From: Bacillota bacterium
GTDB taxonomy: Bacteria > Bacillota_E > Sulfobacillia > Sulfobacillales > Sulfobacillaceae
DNA length: 13,301 nt
Direction: 5' to 3'
Assembly: GCA_021820165.1 (NCBI GenBank)
Contig: JAKADW010000017.1
Coordinates: 1-13,301 of the forward strand
Below are positions 1-6,302 of this stretch, one piece after another (position 1 is the first letter of the stretch; every line of letters begins with the position of its first letter). The notes below the pieces were generated by a model. It was not told the DNA's origin. It was given only the letters and a program-made list of their open reading frames with translations, and searched no databases. A program made the position numbers and the translations under genes.

Positions 1-2
1 GG

Positions 3-200
3 GTGAAAAGTTTCCAAGCGACGCGAAAACTTCCCGAACGGGAAGTAAGTCAGGCGTGCTTGGCTTGCGACCGGTGGCAGCGATGCTTCAGGACCGAAGA
101 TGAGCGGACGGCTCAGGTGGCACTCCATCCGAGCTGGGAACCTTCACCACCACTGCCTTTGGACATTCGCTTTGTGGCCGGCGCCGATATTGTTTCGTAA
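3..200 (+). CDS. Small or 5'-truncated protein of unknown function
   Basis: I do not recognise this protein. The frame is open to the left edge of the window, so the GTG at position 3 may be a real start (65 residues) or an internal codon of a longer gene that begins outside. The visible part has three cysteines in a CLACDRWQRC arrangement (C-x2-C-x5-C, about residues 20-29) that could bind a metal or form a disulfide, followed by a proline-rich stretch. Its stop lies 16 bases before the osmC-like start, and the GGGAGG ribosome site of that gene follows the stop directly, so the two are probably co-transcribed. No membrane segment or known motif is visible. Coding status rests on position and reading-frame integrity only. 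Confidence 0.4.
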   Translation: MKSFQATRKLPEREVSQACLACDRWQRCFRTEDERTAQVALHPSWEPSPPLPLDIRFVAGADIVS

Positions 201-216
201 CGGGAGGTCTTATTAA

Positions 217-648
217 ATGACGTCAGTGGTCGTGCGCCATCAGGGGCACATGGTGTTTCAAGGCGAAAATGCGTCGGGCCATCGGGTCACCATGGATTCC
301 TCTCCGGAGGCGGGAGGCACCAATCAGGGGATTCGGCCCATGGAGATGTTGCTTTTGGGATTGGGAGGCTGCACCGGCATTGACGTTGTCGGCATGCTGG
401 AAAAGATGCGGGTTCCCTTCGACCGTTTCGAAATGGCCATTGACGGGGAACGGGTCGACACCCACCCCAAAGTTTATCGAGATATCGAGATCCGCTACCA
501 GTTTTTCGGCGACAGCATCGCAAAAGACAAAGTTTTAAGAGCCGTTCACTTAAGTCACGAGAAATATTGCAGCGTATCGGCGATGCTTCAGGCGTCGGCC
601 TCGGTAACCGCCGCCGTGTACATTAACGGCCAACGAGTTGAGGACTAG
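217..648 (+). CDS. OsmC family protein (YhfA-like)
   Basis: This 143-residue protein belongs to the OsmC/Ohr superfamily, whose members are cytoplasmic thiol-dependent peroxidases or related proteins acting on organic hydroperoxides. The sequence shows the two hallmark cysteines: Cys52 in the GGCTGIDVV segment and Cys118 in HEKYCSVSAML. The flanking pattern PxEMLLLGLGGCT, EKMR, and HPKVYRDIEIRY is that of the YhfA-type subgroup rather than Ohr, so the physiological substrate is uncertain. The length is normal for the family. The ATG start is supported by GGGAGG nine bases upstream (202-207). It follows the small open frame at 3-200 closely, and the gene for the 58-residue protein follows after about 77 bases. 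Confidence 0.9.
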   Translation: MTSVVVRHQGHMVFQGENASGHRVTMDSSPEAGGTNQGIRPMEMLLLGLGGCTGIDVVGMLEKMRVPFDRFEMAIDGERVDTHPKVYRDIEIRYQFFGDSIAKDKVLRAVHLSHEKYCSVSAMLQASASVTAAVYINGQRVED

Positions 649-674
649 CCTTTTCAGTGCATCGGGATTTTCCA

Positions 675-703
675 GAGTGAAAGAAAGGCGTGCGGGCATG
701 CTA
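675..703 (+). promoter_or_regulatory. Possible forespore (sigma-G-like) promoter
   Basis: GAGTG at 675-679 and CATGCTA at 697-703 are separated by 17 bases. The Bacillus sigma-G consensus is approximately GHATR, 17-18 bases, CATWHTA, so one position mismatches in each box. The implied transcript start is only a few bases before the ribosome site of the 58-residue gene, giving a very short leader. This is a weak match judged by eye and would matter only if the downstream gene is a spore protein. Confidence 0.2.
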
Positions 704-725
704 GGGCTTGAAGGGAGGCATCCGC

Positions 726-902
726 ATGGCCGACAACCAAAATCCCAAAAAATCGATTCGCGAGCTAACCCAAGAACAATTTCAAGAAGAGGTGGCTCGG
801 GAACTTGGCATCGATTTGAACAATGCCTCGTTTCCTGAACGCGATGTCCAGCGACTGGAAAACACCCTACACGCAGATGGGGAAGACGAATCCGGGCCTT
901 AA
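726..902 (+). CDS. Small acidic protein, weak resemblance to alpha/beta SASP
   Basis: This is a 58-residue, hydrophilic, acidic protein without cysteine or a membrane segment. The ATG at 726 is chosen because AGGGAGG at 712-718 sits seven bases upstream; an in-frame TTG at 708 lies before that ribosome site and is unlikely. The segment FQEEVARELGIDL (about residues 19-31) resembles the first conserved half of alpha/beta-type small acid-soluble spore proteins (pattern K-x-E-I/V-A-x-E-L-G-I/V). The glycine-rich second half of that family (GGxMVKKMI) is absent, and the tail is acidic, ending in DGEDESGP. It may therefore be a divergent spore protein or an unrelated small protein. It is followed at once by an intrinsic terminator, so it is the last gene of its transcript. 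Confidence 0.65.
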   Translation: MADNQNPKKSIRELTQEQFQEEVARELGIDLNNASFPERDVQRLENTLHADGEDESGP

Positions 903-921
903 AGGGAAGAGCGTTCTATAG

Positions 922-948
922 GAGGCGGCCAAGGGCCGTCTCTTTTTT
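922..948 (+). terminator. Rho-independent terminator
   Basis: A nine-base-pair stem (922-930 with 934-942, one G-T wobble at 925/939) with a three-base loop AAG is followed directly by six Ts (943-948). It lies 19 bases after the stop of the 58-residue gene and closes the first plus-strand transcript. Confidence 0.9.
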
Positions 949-1130
949 ATGAACGGCGGGAGAACGCTTCTCATGTTGGGAACCGGAGATACCCGACGAT
1001 GAGGATAACCCCTAAAATGGTTCAAAGTGCGTTATGCTGATCGTCTTTTGGGGGCCAGAGAGCGGGCGTTAGACACCTTAGTATGGTGAGAGATAATGTC
1101 GGGCCTGTCTGTGTATTCCGTTGAATATTC

Positions 1131-1150
1131 GAAGGCTTGAGACAAGCTTC
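1131..1150. repeat. Imperfect inverted repeat, possible operator
   Basis: GAAGGCTTG (1131-1139) pairs with CAAGCTTC (1143-1150) around a three-base centre AGA, giving eight pairs with G1134 unpaired. It ends 29 bases before the candidate -35 box at 1180. The position suits a regulator site for the transporter operon, but a chance palindrome is possible. Confidence 0.3.
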
Positions 1151-1179
1151 ACGAGAATAGGAATTCAGCAGGTGGACTA

Positions 1180-1208
1180 TTGACGGTTTCTTCCGCGAAT
1201 GACATGAT
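1180..1208 (+). promoter_or_regulatory. Candidate sigma-A promoter for DUF3311/SSS operon
   Basis: TTGACG (1180-1185, five of six consensus) and CATGAT (1203-1208, four of six) are separated by exactly 17 bases. The predicted transcript start near 1215 leaves a leader of about 40 bases before the DUF3311 start. No other promoter of similar quality was seen between the terminator at 948 and the gene. Confidence 0.5.
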
Positions 1209-1256
1209 TTTACTGGAATCGTCAAAAGGTTCTGTGCGAAAGGAGGAACGGTATTG

Positions 1257-1463
1257 ATGTCTAAGGAGTTGCCGCGCCAGAAGAATAATCGGCGCTGGTG
1301 GTATCTCGTGCTCATCATTCCCTTTATCGGTACTCTGTTTCCCCAGTTGTACAATGCGATGACTCCCACCATTGGGGGATTGCCCTTTTTCTACTGGTAT
1401 CAGTTGCTATGGGTCATCATCACCGGACTTCTCACGATTTTTGTCTATTACGTGTCCCGTTAG
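1257..1463 (+). CDS. DUF3311 family small membrane protein
   Basis: A 68-residue protein with two membrane segments, about residues 13-35 (starting WWYLVLIIPFIG) and 45-66. The first carries the DUF3311 signature LFPxLYN and the loop carries GLPFFYWYQLLWV. DUF3311 proteins are typically encoded just before an SSS-family symporter, and that gene follows here after 36 bases, so it is probably an accessory subunit or assembly factor of that transporter; its biochemical role is not established. An ATG at 1257 is ten bases from AGGAGG (1241-1246); the preceding TTG at 1254 has better spacing (seven bases) and would add one residue, so the exact start is open. The N-terminus is rich in Lys and Arg, consistent with a cytoplasmic location by the positive-inside rule. 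Confidence 0.88.
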   Translation: MSKELPRQKNNRRWWYLVLIIPFIGTLFPQLYNAMTPTIGGLPFFYWYQLLWVIITGLLTIFVYYVSR

Positions 1464-1499
1464 CCTTCAGAGGCTGTGGACAGAGGAGGAGGTTAGTAC

Positions 1500-3008
1500 G
1501 TGAACGCCACAACCATGGTTGTGTTTGTGGTGCTGTTTATCTTTGTGACAGTGCTGGGCTTTTATGCCTCCCGCTGGCGCAGATCGTCCGCGGCGAATAT
1601 TGATGATTGGGCATTAGCCGGGCGCCAATTTGGCACCTTCATTACCTGGTTCCTTTTAGGGGGAGACCTCTATACCGCCTATACGTTCATTGCTGTTCCG
1701 GCTTTGGCGTACGGTGCCGGTGCACTGGCATTTTTTGCAGTTCCTTATACGATTGTTGTGTATCCGTTTGTGTTTGTTGTATTGCCCCGGTTTTGGTCGG
1801 TGGCCCGGGCTAAGGGTTACGTGACGGCGGCAGACTTTGTCAAAGGCCGCTTTCAAAGTCGTGGGCTTGCCTTGGCGGTGGCGATTTCCGGCATTTTGGC
1901 GACCTTGCCCTATATTGCATTACAGATGGTCGGAATGAAAACCATTCTTCAGGCATTAGGTCTCGGAGGGGATATCCCGATCATTGTGGCCTTTGCCATT
2001 CTTGCGGCCTACACCTACTTGAATGGGCTTCGCGCCCCCGCGATGGTGGCGGTGGTGAAGGACATTCTGATTTACGCGACCATCGTCGCCGCCTTAATCA
2101 TTATTCCTGCCAATCTCGGCGGATTTGCCCATATTTTTCAGGTGGCCAGCGCCAAGCTTCAAGCGGCGGCCAAGCCGGGATCGGTACTGTTGTCGCCGAA
2201 GCTCTATACCGCATATGCGACCTTGGCCCTCGGCTCCGCGGTGGCTTTGTTCTTCTATCCCCATGCAATGACCGGGGTCATGGCTTCCAAGTCGAGGGAC
2301 ACGGTTCGCAAGAATGCGGCCTTTCTTCCCCTGTATTCACTGATGTTGGGCGGAATTGCGCTGTTGGGATTCATGGCTCTTGCGGCGCACGTGAACGTGA
2401 ACGGCAACAACAATTTAGCCGTGCCTCTCTTATTTATGAAGGAGTTCGCGCCTTGGTTTGTCGGGGTCGCCTTCGCGGCCATTCTTATCGGAGCCCTGGT
2501 GCCGGCCTCTGTGATGGCGATTGCCGCATCAAACCTCTTTACCCGGAACATCTATCGCGAGTACTTCAATCAGGGCGCGTCCTCAGAACGGCAGGCGAGT
2601 ATGGCGAAGTTCGTCTCGCTACTGGTGATGCTAGCCGCCTTGATTTTCGTGATCGGCATCCCGGTGCAGTTCTCACTCTATCTACAGACGCTCGGTGGGG
2701 TGTGGATTCTTCAGACCGTGCCGATGATTGTGGGGGGCATCTACACCCGGTGGTTTCACCGCACGGCTCTCCTCATTGGCTGGCTGGTCGGCATGGTTCT
2801 CGGGACACTCATGGAGTACACCGTGGGCTTTACCACCTCATTTTTTGCCCTCTCTCCGGGGGTGGTGGGCTATGCCGGGATTTGGGCCCTGATTGCTAAT
2901 GTCATCGTGGTGCTCATCTTAAGCCTTATTTTGAACGGGGCCAAAGTCTCCAATGGCGTGGACGAAACGACCGTTTCCGATTACACGGACGAAGCCACGT
3001 CCGCTTAA
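1500..3008 (+). CDS. SSS family sodium:solute symporter (probable organic-acid permease)
   Basis: A 502-residue polytopic membrane protein with about 13 hydrophobic segments, as expected for the solute:sodium symporter family (LeuT fold). Family marks include the early DDWxLAGRxFG motif (residues 35-45), the LLGGDLYTAYTF stretch in the second membrane segment and NGLRAPAMVAVVKD at about 175-188. The GLRAP-x5-VKD form is the one I associate with the MctP-like monocarboxylate/organic-acid branch rather than the proline or glucose carriers, so uptake of a small carboxylate is likely; the substrate cannot be fixed from sequence. The GTG at 1500 is supported by an unusually long purine ribosome site, AGAGGAGGAGG (1482-1492), seven bases upstream. 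The C-terminus is a short acidic cytoplasmic tail. It forms a two-gene operon with the DUF3311 protein and is followed by a long hairpin. Confidence 0.9.
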   Translation: MNATTMVVFVVLFIFVTVLGFYASRWRRSSAANIDDWALAGRQFGTFITWFLLGGDLYTAYTFIAVPALAYGAGALAFFAVPYTIVVYPFVFVVLPRFWSVARAKGYVTAADFVKGRFQSRGLALAVAISGILATLPYIALQMVGMKTILQALGLGGDIPIIVAFAILAAYTYLNGLRAPAMVAVVKDILIYATIVAALIIIPANLGGFAHIFQVASAKLQAAAKPGSVLLSPKLYTAYATLALGSAVALFFYPHAMTGVMASKSRDTVRKNAAFLPLYSLMLGGIALLGFMALAAHVNVNGNNNLAVPLLFMKEFAPWFVGVAFAAILIGALVPASVMAIAASNLFTRNIYREYFNQGASSERQASMAKFVSLLVMLAALIFVIGIPVQFSLYLQTLGGVWILQTVPMIVGGIYTRWFHRTALLIGWLVGMVLGTLMEYTVGFTTSFFALSPGVVGYAGIWALIANVIVVLILSLILNGAKVSNGVDETTVSDYTDEATSA

Positions 3009-3031
3009 GCTCAACGACAGCTCGGGAATCG

Positions 3032-3062
3032 TTAGGAGCCATCCCTCACGGATGGCTCCTAA
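3032..3062. terminator. 13-bp perfect hairpin after the symporter gene
   Basis: TTAGGAGCCATCC (3032-3044) pairs perfectly with 3050-3062 around a five-base loop, 24 bases after the symporter stop. Stem strength and position suggest transcript termination or 3'-end protection. There is no clear T-tract after it (GCTTGTGG), so intrinsic termination would be inefficient. The -35 box of the next promoter begins only three bases later. Confidence 0.5.
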
Positions 3063-3064
3063 GC

Positions 3065-3093
3065 TTGTGGGCCGGGAAAGCGTTTCGTATAAT
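3065..3093 (+). promoter_or_regulatory. Sigma-A-type promoter for the ychF-like/hemL/lgt operon
   Basis: A perfect -10 box TATAAT (3088-3093) lies 17 bases after TTGTGG (3065-3070, matching the TTG of the -35 consensus). The transcript would start near 3100. This placement means that the in-frame TTG at 3065 is part of the promoter and cannot be the translation start, which supports TTG 3122 for the GTPase-like gene. Confidence 0.65.
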
Positions 3094-3121
3094 CGGTGAA
3101 GGAAATGGGGGCCCGGACACT

Positions 3122-4186
3122 TTGGACATTGGCTTAATTGGTCTTCCGCTATCAGGGAAAACCACCATCTTTAATCTACTGACCCACTCACATGCCGAAA
3201 CCACTGCTTTTGGAGGGAAGGCAGAATCGCGCCGCGGGTTGGCGCCCGTACCGGATGAGCGGCTTAGTTGGCTTAGTCACCTCTATCACCCTAAGAAACT
3301 TACGCCAGCGCAACTGCAAGTGGTGGACGTGCCGGGACTGGCACGCGGCGAATCCTCCGGGCCAAACCGGTTCTTAAATGATGTGCGTTTGGTCGACGCC
3401 CTCATTCACGTCGTCCGGGGATTTACGTCGGAACTCGGCGAAGCGCCGAAACCGCTCCAAGATATCGAAGATATGGAGCTGGAGCTGGCGCTTTCGGATC
3501 TGGATTTGGTCGAAAAGCGGCGCCAACGCATCCAAACCGGGAAAAAGGTCACCCCGGAACAACGGCACGAATTGGAGTTGCTCGACACACTCTATCAGGC
3601 GCTCGAAAATGGGGAGCGCCTAGACTCGCTCGATTTGGGCGAGGAGGATCGGCGTCTCATTAGTGGGTATCAGTTTTTGACCTTAAAGCCCATGGTGTGG
3701 CTCATTAATGTGGATGACGAGGCGTTCAAGTCAGGTGCATATCCGGGCCATGACGCCATTGTCGAGGCAGCCAAGCAGAAGAATATCCCTCTGGTGTTGA
3801 TGGCCGGCGCTATTGAGCAGGAGATTCAGGAGTTGGATCCCGCTGATCGCGAGGAATTTATGCGTGATTTGGGCATCGAAGAGACGGGGACGGCTCGTTT
3901 AAGCCGCGCCACCTACGACCATTTGGGCCTGATATCATTTCTTACGGCCGGTGAAGACGAGGTGCGGGCTTGGACCATAGAGCGGGGAACGGTGGCCAAA
4001 GAGGCAGCCGGTAAAATTCATTCCGATATCGAGCGCGGCTTTATTCGGGCGGAGGTGGTCGCCTTTGATGCGCTCAAATCGGCGGGAACGATGGTCAAAG
4101 CGCGCGAACTGGGATTGGTTCGACTGGAAGGCAAGGACTATGTGATGCAAGACGGGGATATTGTGAACTTCCGGTTCAATGTCTAA
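3122..4186 (+). CDS. YchF-like P-loop NTPase (Obg family, TGS domain)
   Basis: A 354-residue relative of YchF/EngD, a ribosome-associated cytoplasmic ATPase of the Obg family. Visible parts in order: Walker A GLPLSGKT (residues 7-14), the switch II motif DVPGL (69-73), a helical coiled-coil insert (about 117-165), the base-recognition region NVDD (196-199), and a C-terminal TGS domain (about 281-354) with the typical RLEGKDYVMQDGDIVNFRFNV ending. YchF normally has NxxE for adenine recognition; here Asp replaces Glu. It also has Leu instead of the usual Asn in GLPN, so this may be a paralogue of the standard YchF. TTG 3122 is chosen because it places the P-loop at the family-typical position and follows the promoter at 3065-3093; the ribosome site is weak. 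It leads a probable operon with hemL, 19 bases downstream. Confidence 0.88.
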   Translation: MDIGLIGLPLSGKTTIFNLLTHSHAETTAFGGKAESRRGLAPVPDERLSWLSHLYHPKKLTPAQLQVVDVPGLARGESSGPNRFLNDVRLVDALIHVVRGFTSELGEAPKPLQDIEDMELELALSDLDLVEKRRQRIQTGKKVTPEQRHELELLDTLYQALENGERLDSLDLGEEDRRLISGYQFLTLKPMVWLINVDDEAFKSGAYPGHDAIVEAAKQKNIPLVLMAGAIEQEIQELDPADREEFMRDLGIEETGTARLSRATYDHLGLISFLTAGEDEVRAWTIERGTVAKEAAGKIHSDIERGFIRAEVVAFDALKSAGTMVKARELGLVRLEGKDYVMQDGDIVNFRFNV

Positions 4187-4194
4187 ATGAATGC

Positions 4195-4200
4195 GAGGTG
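4195..4200 (+). promoter_or_regulatory. Ribosome binding site deciding the hemL start
   Basis: GAGGTG at 4195-4200 is five bases before GTG 4206. It lies inside the reading frame if the upstream ATG at 4191 were used, and that ATG has no ribosome site of its own. GTG 4206 also makes the catalytic lysine residue 265, the same number as in the E. coli enzyme. Confidence 0.6.
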
Positions 4201-4205
4201 TTGAG

Positions 4206-5483
4206 GTGAGTCAAGACGTCCAGTGGTGGGAGAGGGCCCGCCAGGTGTTGCCAGGCGGTGTCAATTCGCCGGTACGGTCTTTTCGCGGGGTAGGCGGTGA
4301 GCCCTTCTTTGTCGAACGAGGCGAAGGACCCTATCTGGTTTCCGTGGAGGGTCAGCGTTATCTCGACTACGTGATGGGCTACGGGCCGCTGATTCTAGGG
4401 CATGCGTATCCAGACGTTGTCGAGGCGGTGCGCCAGCAGGCGCTTCAGGGGGTATCCTATGGGGTCCCGACCCCGACCGAAGTACAGGTCGCGGAGCAAA
4501 TCAAGAAAGCCATCCAATCCGTCGACCTCGTGCGGATGGTGAATTCCGGCACCGAGGCCACCATGAGCGCGCTCCGGGTCGCGAGAGCCGCCACCGGACG
4601 CCGGTTGGTGTTGAAATTTACGGGTTCCTACCATGGCCATCACGATTCCTTGCTCATCAAGGCCGGTTCGGGGGCAGCCACCTTGGGTGTGCCGGATTCG
4701 GCTGGGGTGCCGGAAGCGATTGCGGGGCTTACGCTCACCGCCCCCTACAACGACATCGAGGCGCTAAACGCGGTGTTCCGTCAATATGGGCATGAACTGG
4801 CGGCCGTGATTGCCGAGCCGGTGGCGGGCAACATGGGGACCGTCTTGCCTGTGCCAGGGTTTCTTGAGGCCATCCGGACACTGACTGAGGAGTACGGTGC
4901 CCTCTGGGTGAGTGATGAGGTGATGACCGGGTTTCGGGTCACCTATGGAAGCGTTGCCGAAAGCCGGGGGCTCACGCCCGACCTTATTACCCTTGCCAAG
5001 GTGATTGGTGCGGGAATGCCGGTGGGAGCCTATGGCGGCAAAAGAGACGTGATGGCACTCGTCGCTCCGTTGGGTCCCGTCTACCAAGCGGGCACCTTTT
5101 CTGGCAACGCGGTCGCCATGGCCGCCGGATTGGCCCAATTGTCGGTCGTTCAACAGCCAGACTTTTATGAAACCTTGGCGGAACGCACCCAAGTCTTGGC
5201 TGATGGCCTTCTGGAACGGGGCCGACGTCATGGAATTCTGGTTTCGGTGAACCGGGCCGGCGCCATGATGACCCTATTTTTCCGCGACACGCCGCCCGTG
5301 AACTTCGATGAGGTGGCAAGAGCCGATCATGACCGTTATCGCCGATTTTTCCACGGCATGCTGGAAGCGGGCATTTTTTTTCCGCCTTCGGGCTATGAGA
5401 CGCTCTTCCCCTCGTGGGTGCACCAGGCGGCCGACATTGAAAAAACGCTGGAAGCGGCCGATACGGTCTTTCGGCGACTATAG
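4206..5483 (+). CDS. hemL: Glutamate-1-semialdehyde 2,1-aminomutase
   Basis: A 425-residue pyridoxal-phosphate enzyme that converts glutamate-1-semialdehyde to 5-aminolevulinate, the entry compound of haem and other tetrapyrroles by the C5 pathway. It aligns across its whole length with known HemL proteins: PGGVNSPVR near the N-terminus (16-24), SGTEATMSALR (114-124) for cofactor phosphate binding, SYHGHHDSLLIKAGSGAATLG around 141-161, SDEVMTGFR (236-244) with the aspartate that contacts the cofactor ring nitrogen, and LAKVIGAGMPVGAYGG with the Schiff-base Lys265. The soluble cytoplasmic form and usual length are intact. Other hem genes are not next to it here; it sits between the YchF-like gene and lgt, with nine bases to the lgt start, so this is a rearranged context rather than a hem operon. 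An ATG at 4191 would add five residues. Confidence 0.97.
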   Translation: MSQDVQWWERARQVLPGGVNSPVRSFRGVGGEPFFVERGEGPYLVSVEGQRYLDYVMGYGPLILGHAYPDVVEAVRQQALQGVSYGVPTPTEVQVAEQIKKAIQSVDLVRMVNSGTEATMSALRVARAATGRRLVLKFTGSYHGHHDSLLIKAGSGAATLGVPDSAGVPEAIAGLTLTAPYNDIEALNAVFRQYGHELAAVIAEPVAGNMGTVLPVPGFLEAIRTLTEEYGALWVSDEVMTGFRVTYGSVAESRGLTPDLITLAKVIGAGMPVGAYGGKRDVMALVAPLGPVYQAGTFSGNAVAMAAGLAQLSVVQQPDFYETLAERTQVLADGLLERGRRHGILVSVNRAGAMMTLFFRDTPPVNFDEVARADHDRYRRFFHGMLEAGIFFPPSGYETLFPSWVHQAADIEKTLEAADTVFRRL

Positions 5484-5492
5484 AGGTGACGC

Positions 5493-6302
5493 ATGTATAT
5501 CCCTTGGCTAAGTCCCTTTGCATTTAAAATTGGGACATTCGGCGTCCACTGGTACGGCATCTTCATGGTGCTGGCGATTTTAGGAGGCGGCTGGTACCTC
5601 ATGGAGCGGGGCCAGCAAATGGGTGAGGACCCGGACCGTTTGTCGTCCATCACCCTCTGGACGATTTTATGGGGGGTGATTGGTGCACGGGTGGTTTTCG
5701 TGCTGGCCAACTACCCGCAATGGATTTGGACCGATCCGGTGCAGGCATTAAAGATTTGGGATGGGGGACTGGCCATTGATGGCGCGGTCGGTTTCGGTAT
5801 CATTGCCTTTTGGTGGCAATTGCGACATAAGCCGGTGCTGTTCAACCGCCTCATTGATTGGACGGTCCCGGGCATTGGACTGGGCATCTTTATGGTGCGT
5901 ATCGGCAATGTCTTTAACCATGAGGTGCTCGGCCGCATGACCACCCTGGGCTTCGGGCGATGGCCGGAGCAACTGATTGGATCTACCTGGGGCGTTTTTC
6001 TCATCATCCGCTACTTCTGGCTGGAACGGCGGCGGACCCCGCCTCCCGGGTATCAGTTTTGGTCGGCCATGTTCTATTACTCGATTCTCCGCGGGTTCAT
6101 CGGGGAGACCACACGCGACAATCCGTTGCATTTGGTGCATTACATTAATCACCATTGGGGTTTTGGGTTTATTACCCTGATGCAGTGGTTTACGCCCCCG
6201 ATTTTGATTTTTACCCTTTATATGATGCGGCGGACTTGGAGAAAGTCGGCCACGACCCATTTGATGGATCGGGATATGGCAACGGAGCCCGGGCGCTCTT
6301 AG
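5493..6302 (+). CDS. lgt: Prolipoprotein diacylglyceryl transferase, divergent
   Basis: A 269-residue integral membrane protein with about seven membrane segments. Lgt transfers diacylglyceryl from phosphatidylglycerol to the lipobox cysteine of prolipoproteins. Conserved landmarks are HWYGI (Tyr21), WDGGLAIDG, VRIGN-x2-N-x4-GR (Arg136, Asn139, Gly147), a shortened W-P-x-Q-L element (158-161) and the ETTRDNP segment (Arg208). At the position of E. coli His103 (usual FHGG or IHGG) this protein has Asp96, and the periplasmic section between the RIGN and PxQL motifs is very short. It is thus a divergent Lgt; activity is likely but unproven. The ATG has GAGGTGA overlapping the hemL stop, so translation is coupled to hemL. 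The last 30 codons overlap the convergent L,D-transpeptidase gene. Confidence 0.88.
   Translation: MYIPWLSPFAFKIGTFGVHWYGIFMVLAILGGGWYLMERGQQMGEDPDRLSSITLWTILWGVIGARVVFVLANYPQWIWTDPVQALKIWDGGLAIDGAVGFGIIAFWWQLRHKPVLFNRLIDWTVPGIGLGIFMVRIGNVFNHEVLGRMTTLGFGRWPEQLIGSTWGVFLIIRYFWLERRRTPPPGYQFWSAMFYYSILRGFIGETTRDNPLHLVHYINHHWGFGFITLMQWFTPPILIFTLYMMRRTWRKSATTHLMDRDMATEPGRS

Larger units (their letters stand above)
949..1253. other. Intergenic region upstream of the DUF3311/SSS operon
   Basis: About 300 bases without a convincing gene. A minus-strand open frame crossing it runs into the DUF3311 gene and has no family signature or ribosome site. What can be seen is a 20-base inverted repeat (1131-1150), a candidate sigma-A promoter (1180-1208) and the ribosome site of the next gene (AAAGGAGGA, 1239-1247). 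The stretch 960-1120 shows nothing I can name. Confidence 0.6.

Noticed and set aside
1022..1372. Minus-strand open frame of 116 codons across the leader and DUF3311 gene
   Set aside because: It overlaps a well-supported gene, has no ribosome site and no recognisable family pattern.
3065..3121. N-terminal extension of the YchF-like protein starting at TTG 3065
   Set aside because: The codons fall within the -35/-10 promoter and homologues begin just before the P-loop.
4987..5523. Long minus-strand open frame (178 codons) inside hemL
   Set aside because: It is antisense to a conserved enzyme and its composition (Pro, Arg, His rich) is typical of shadow frames in GC-rich genes.
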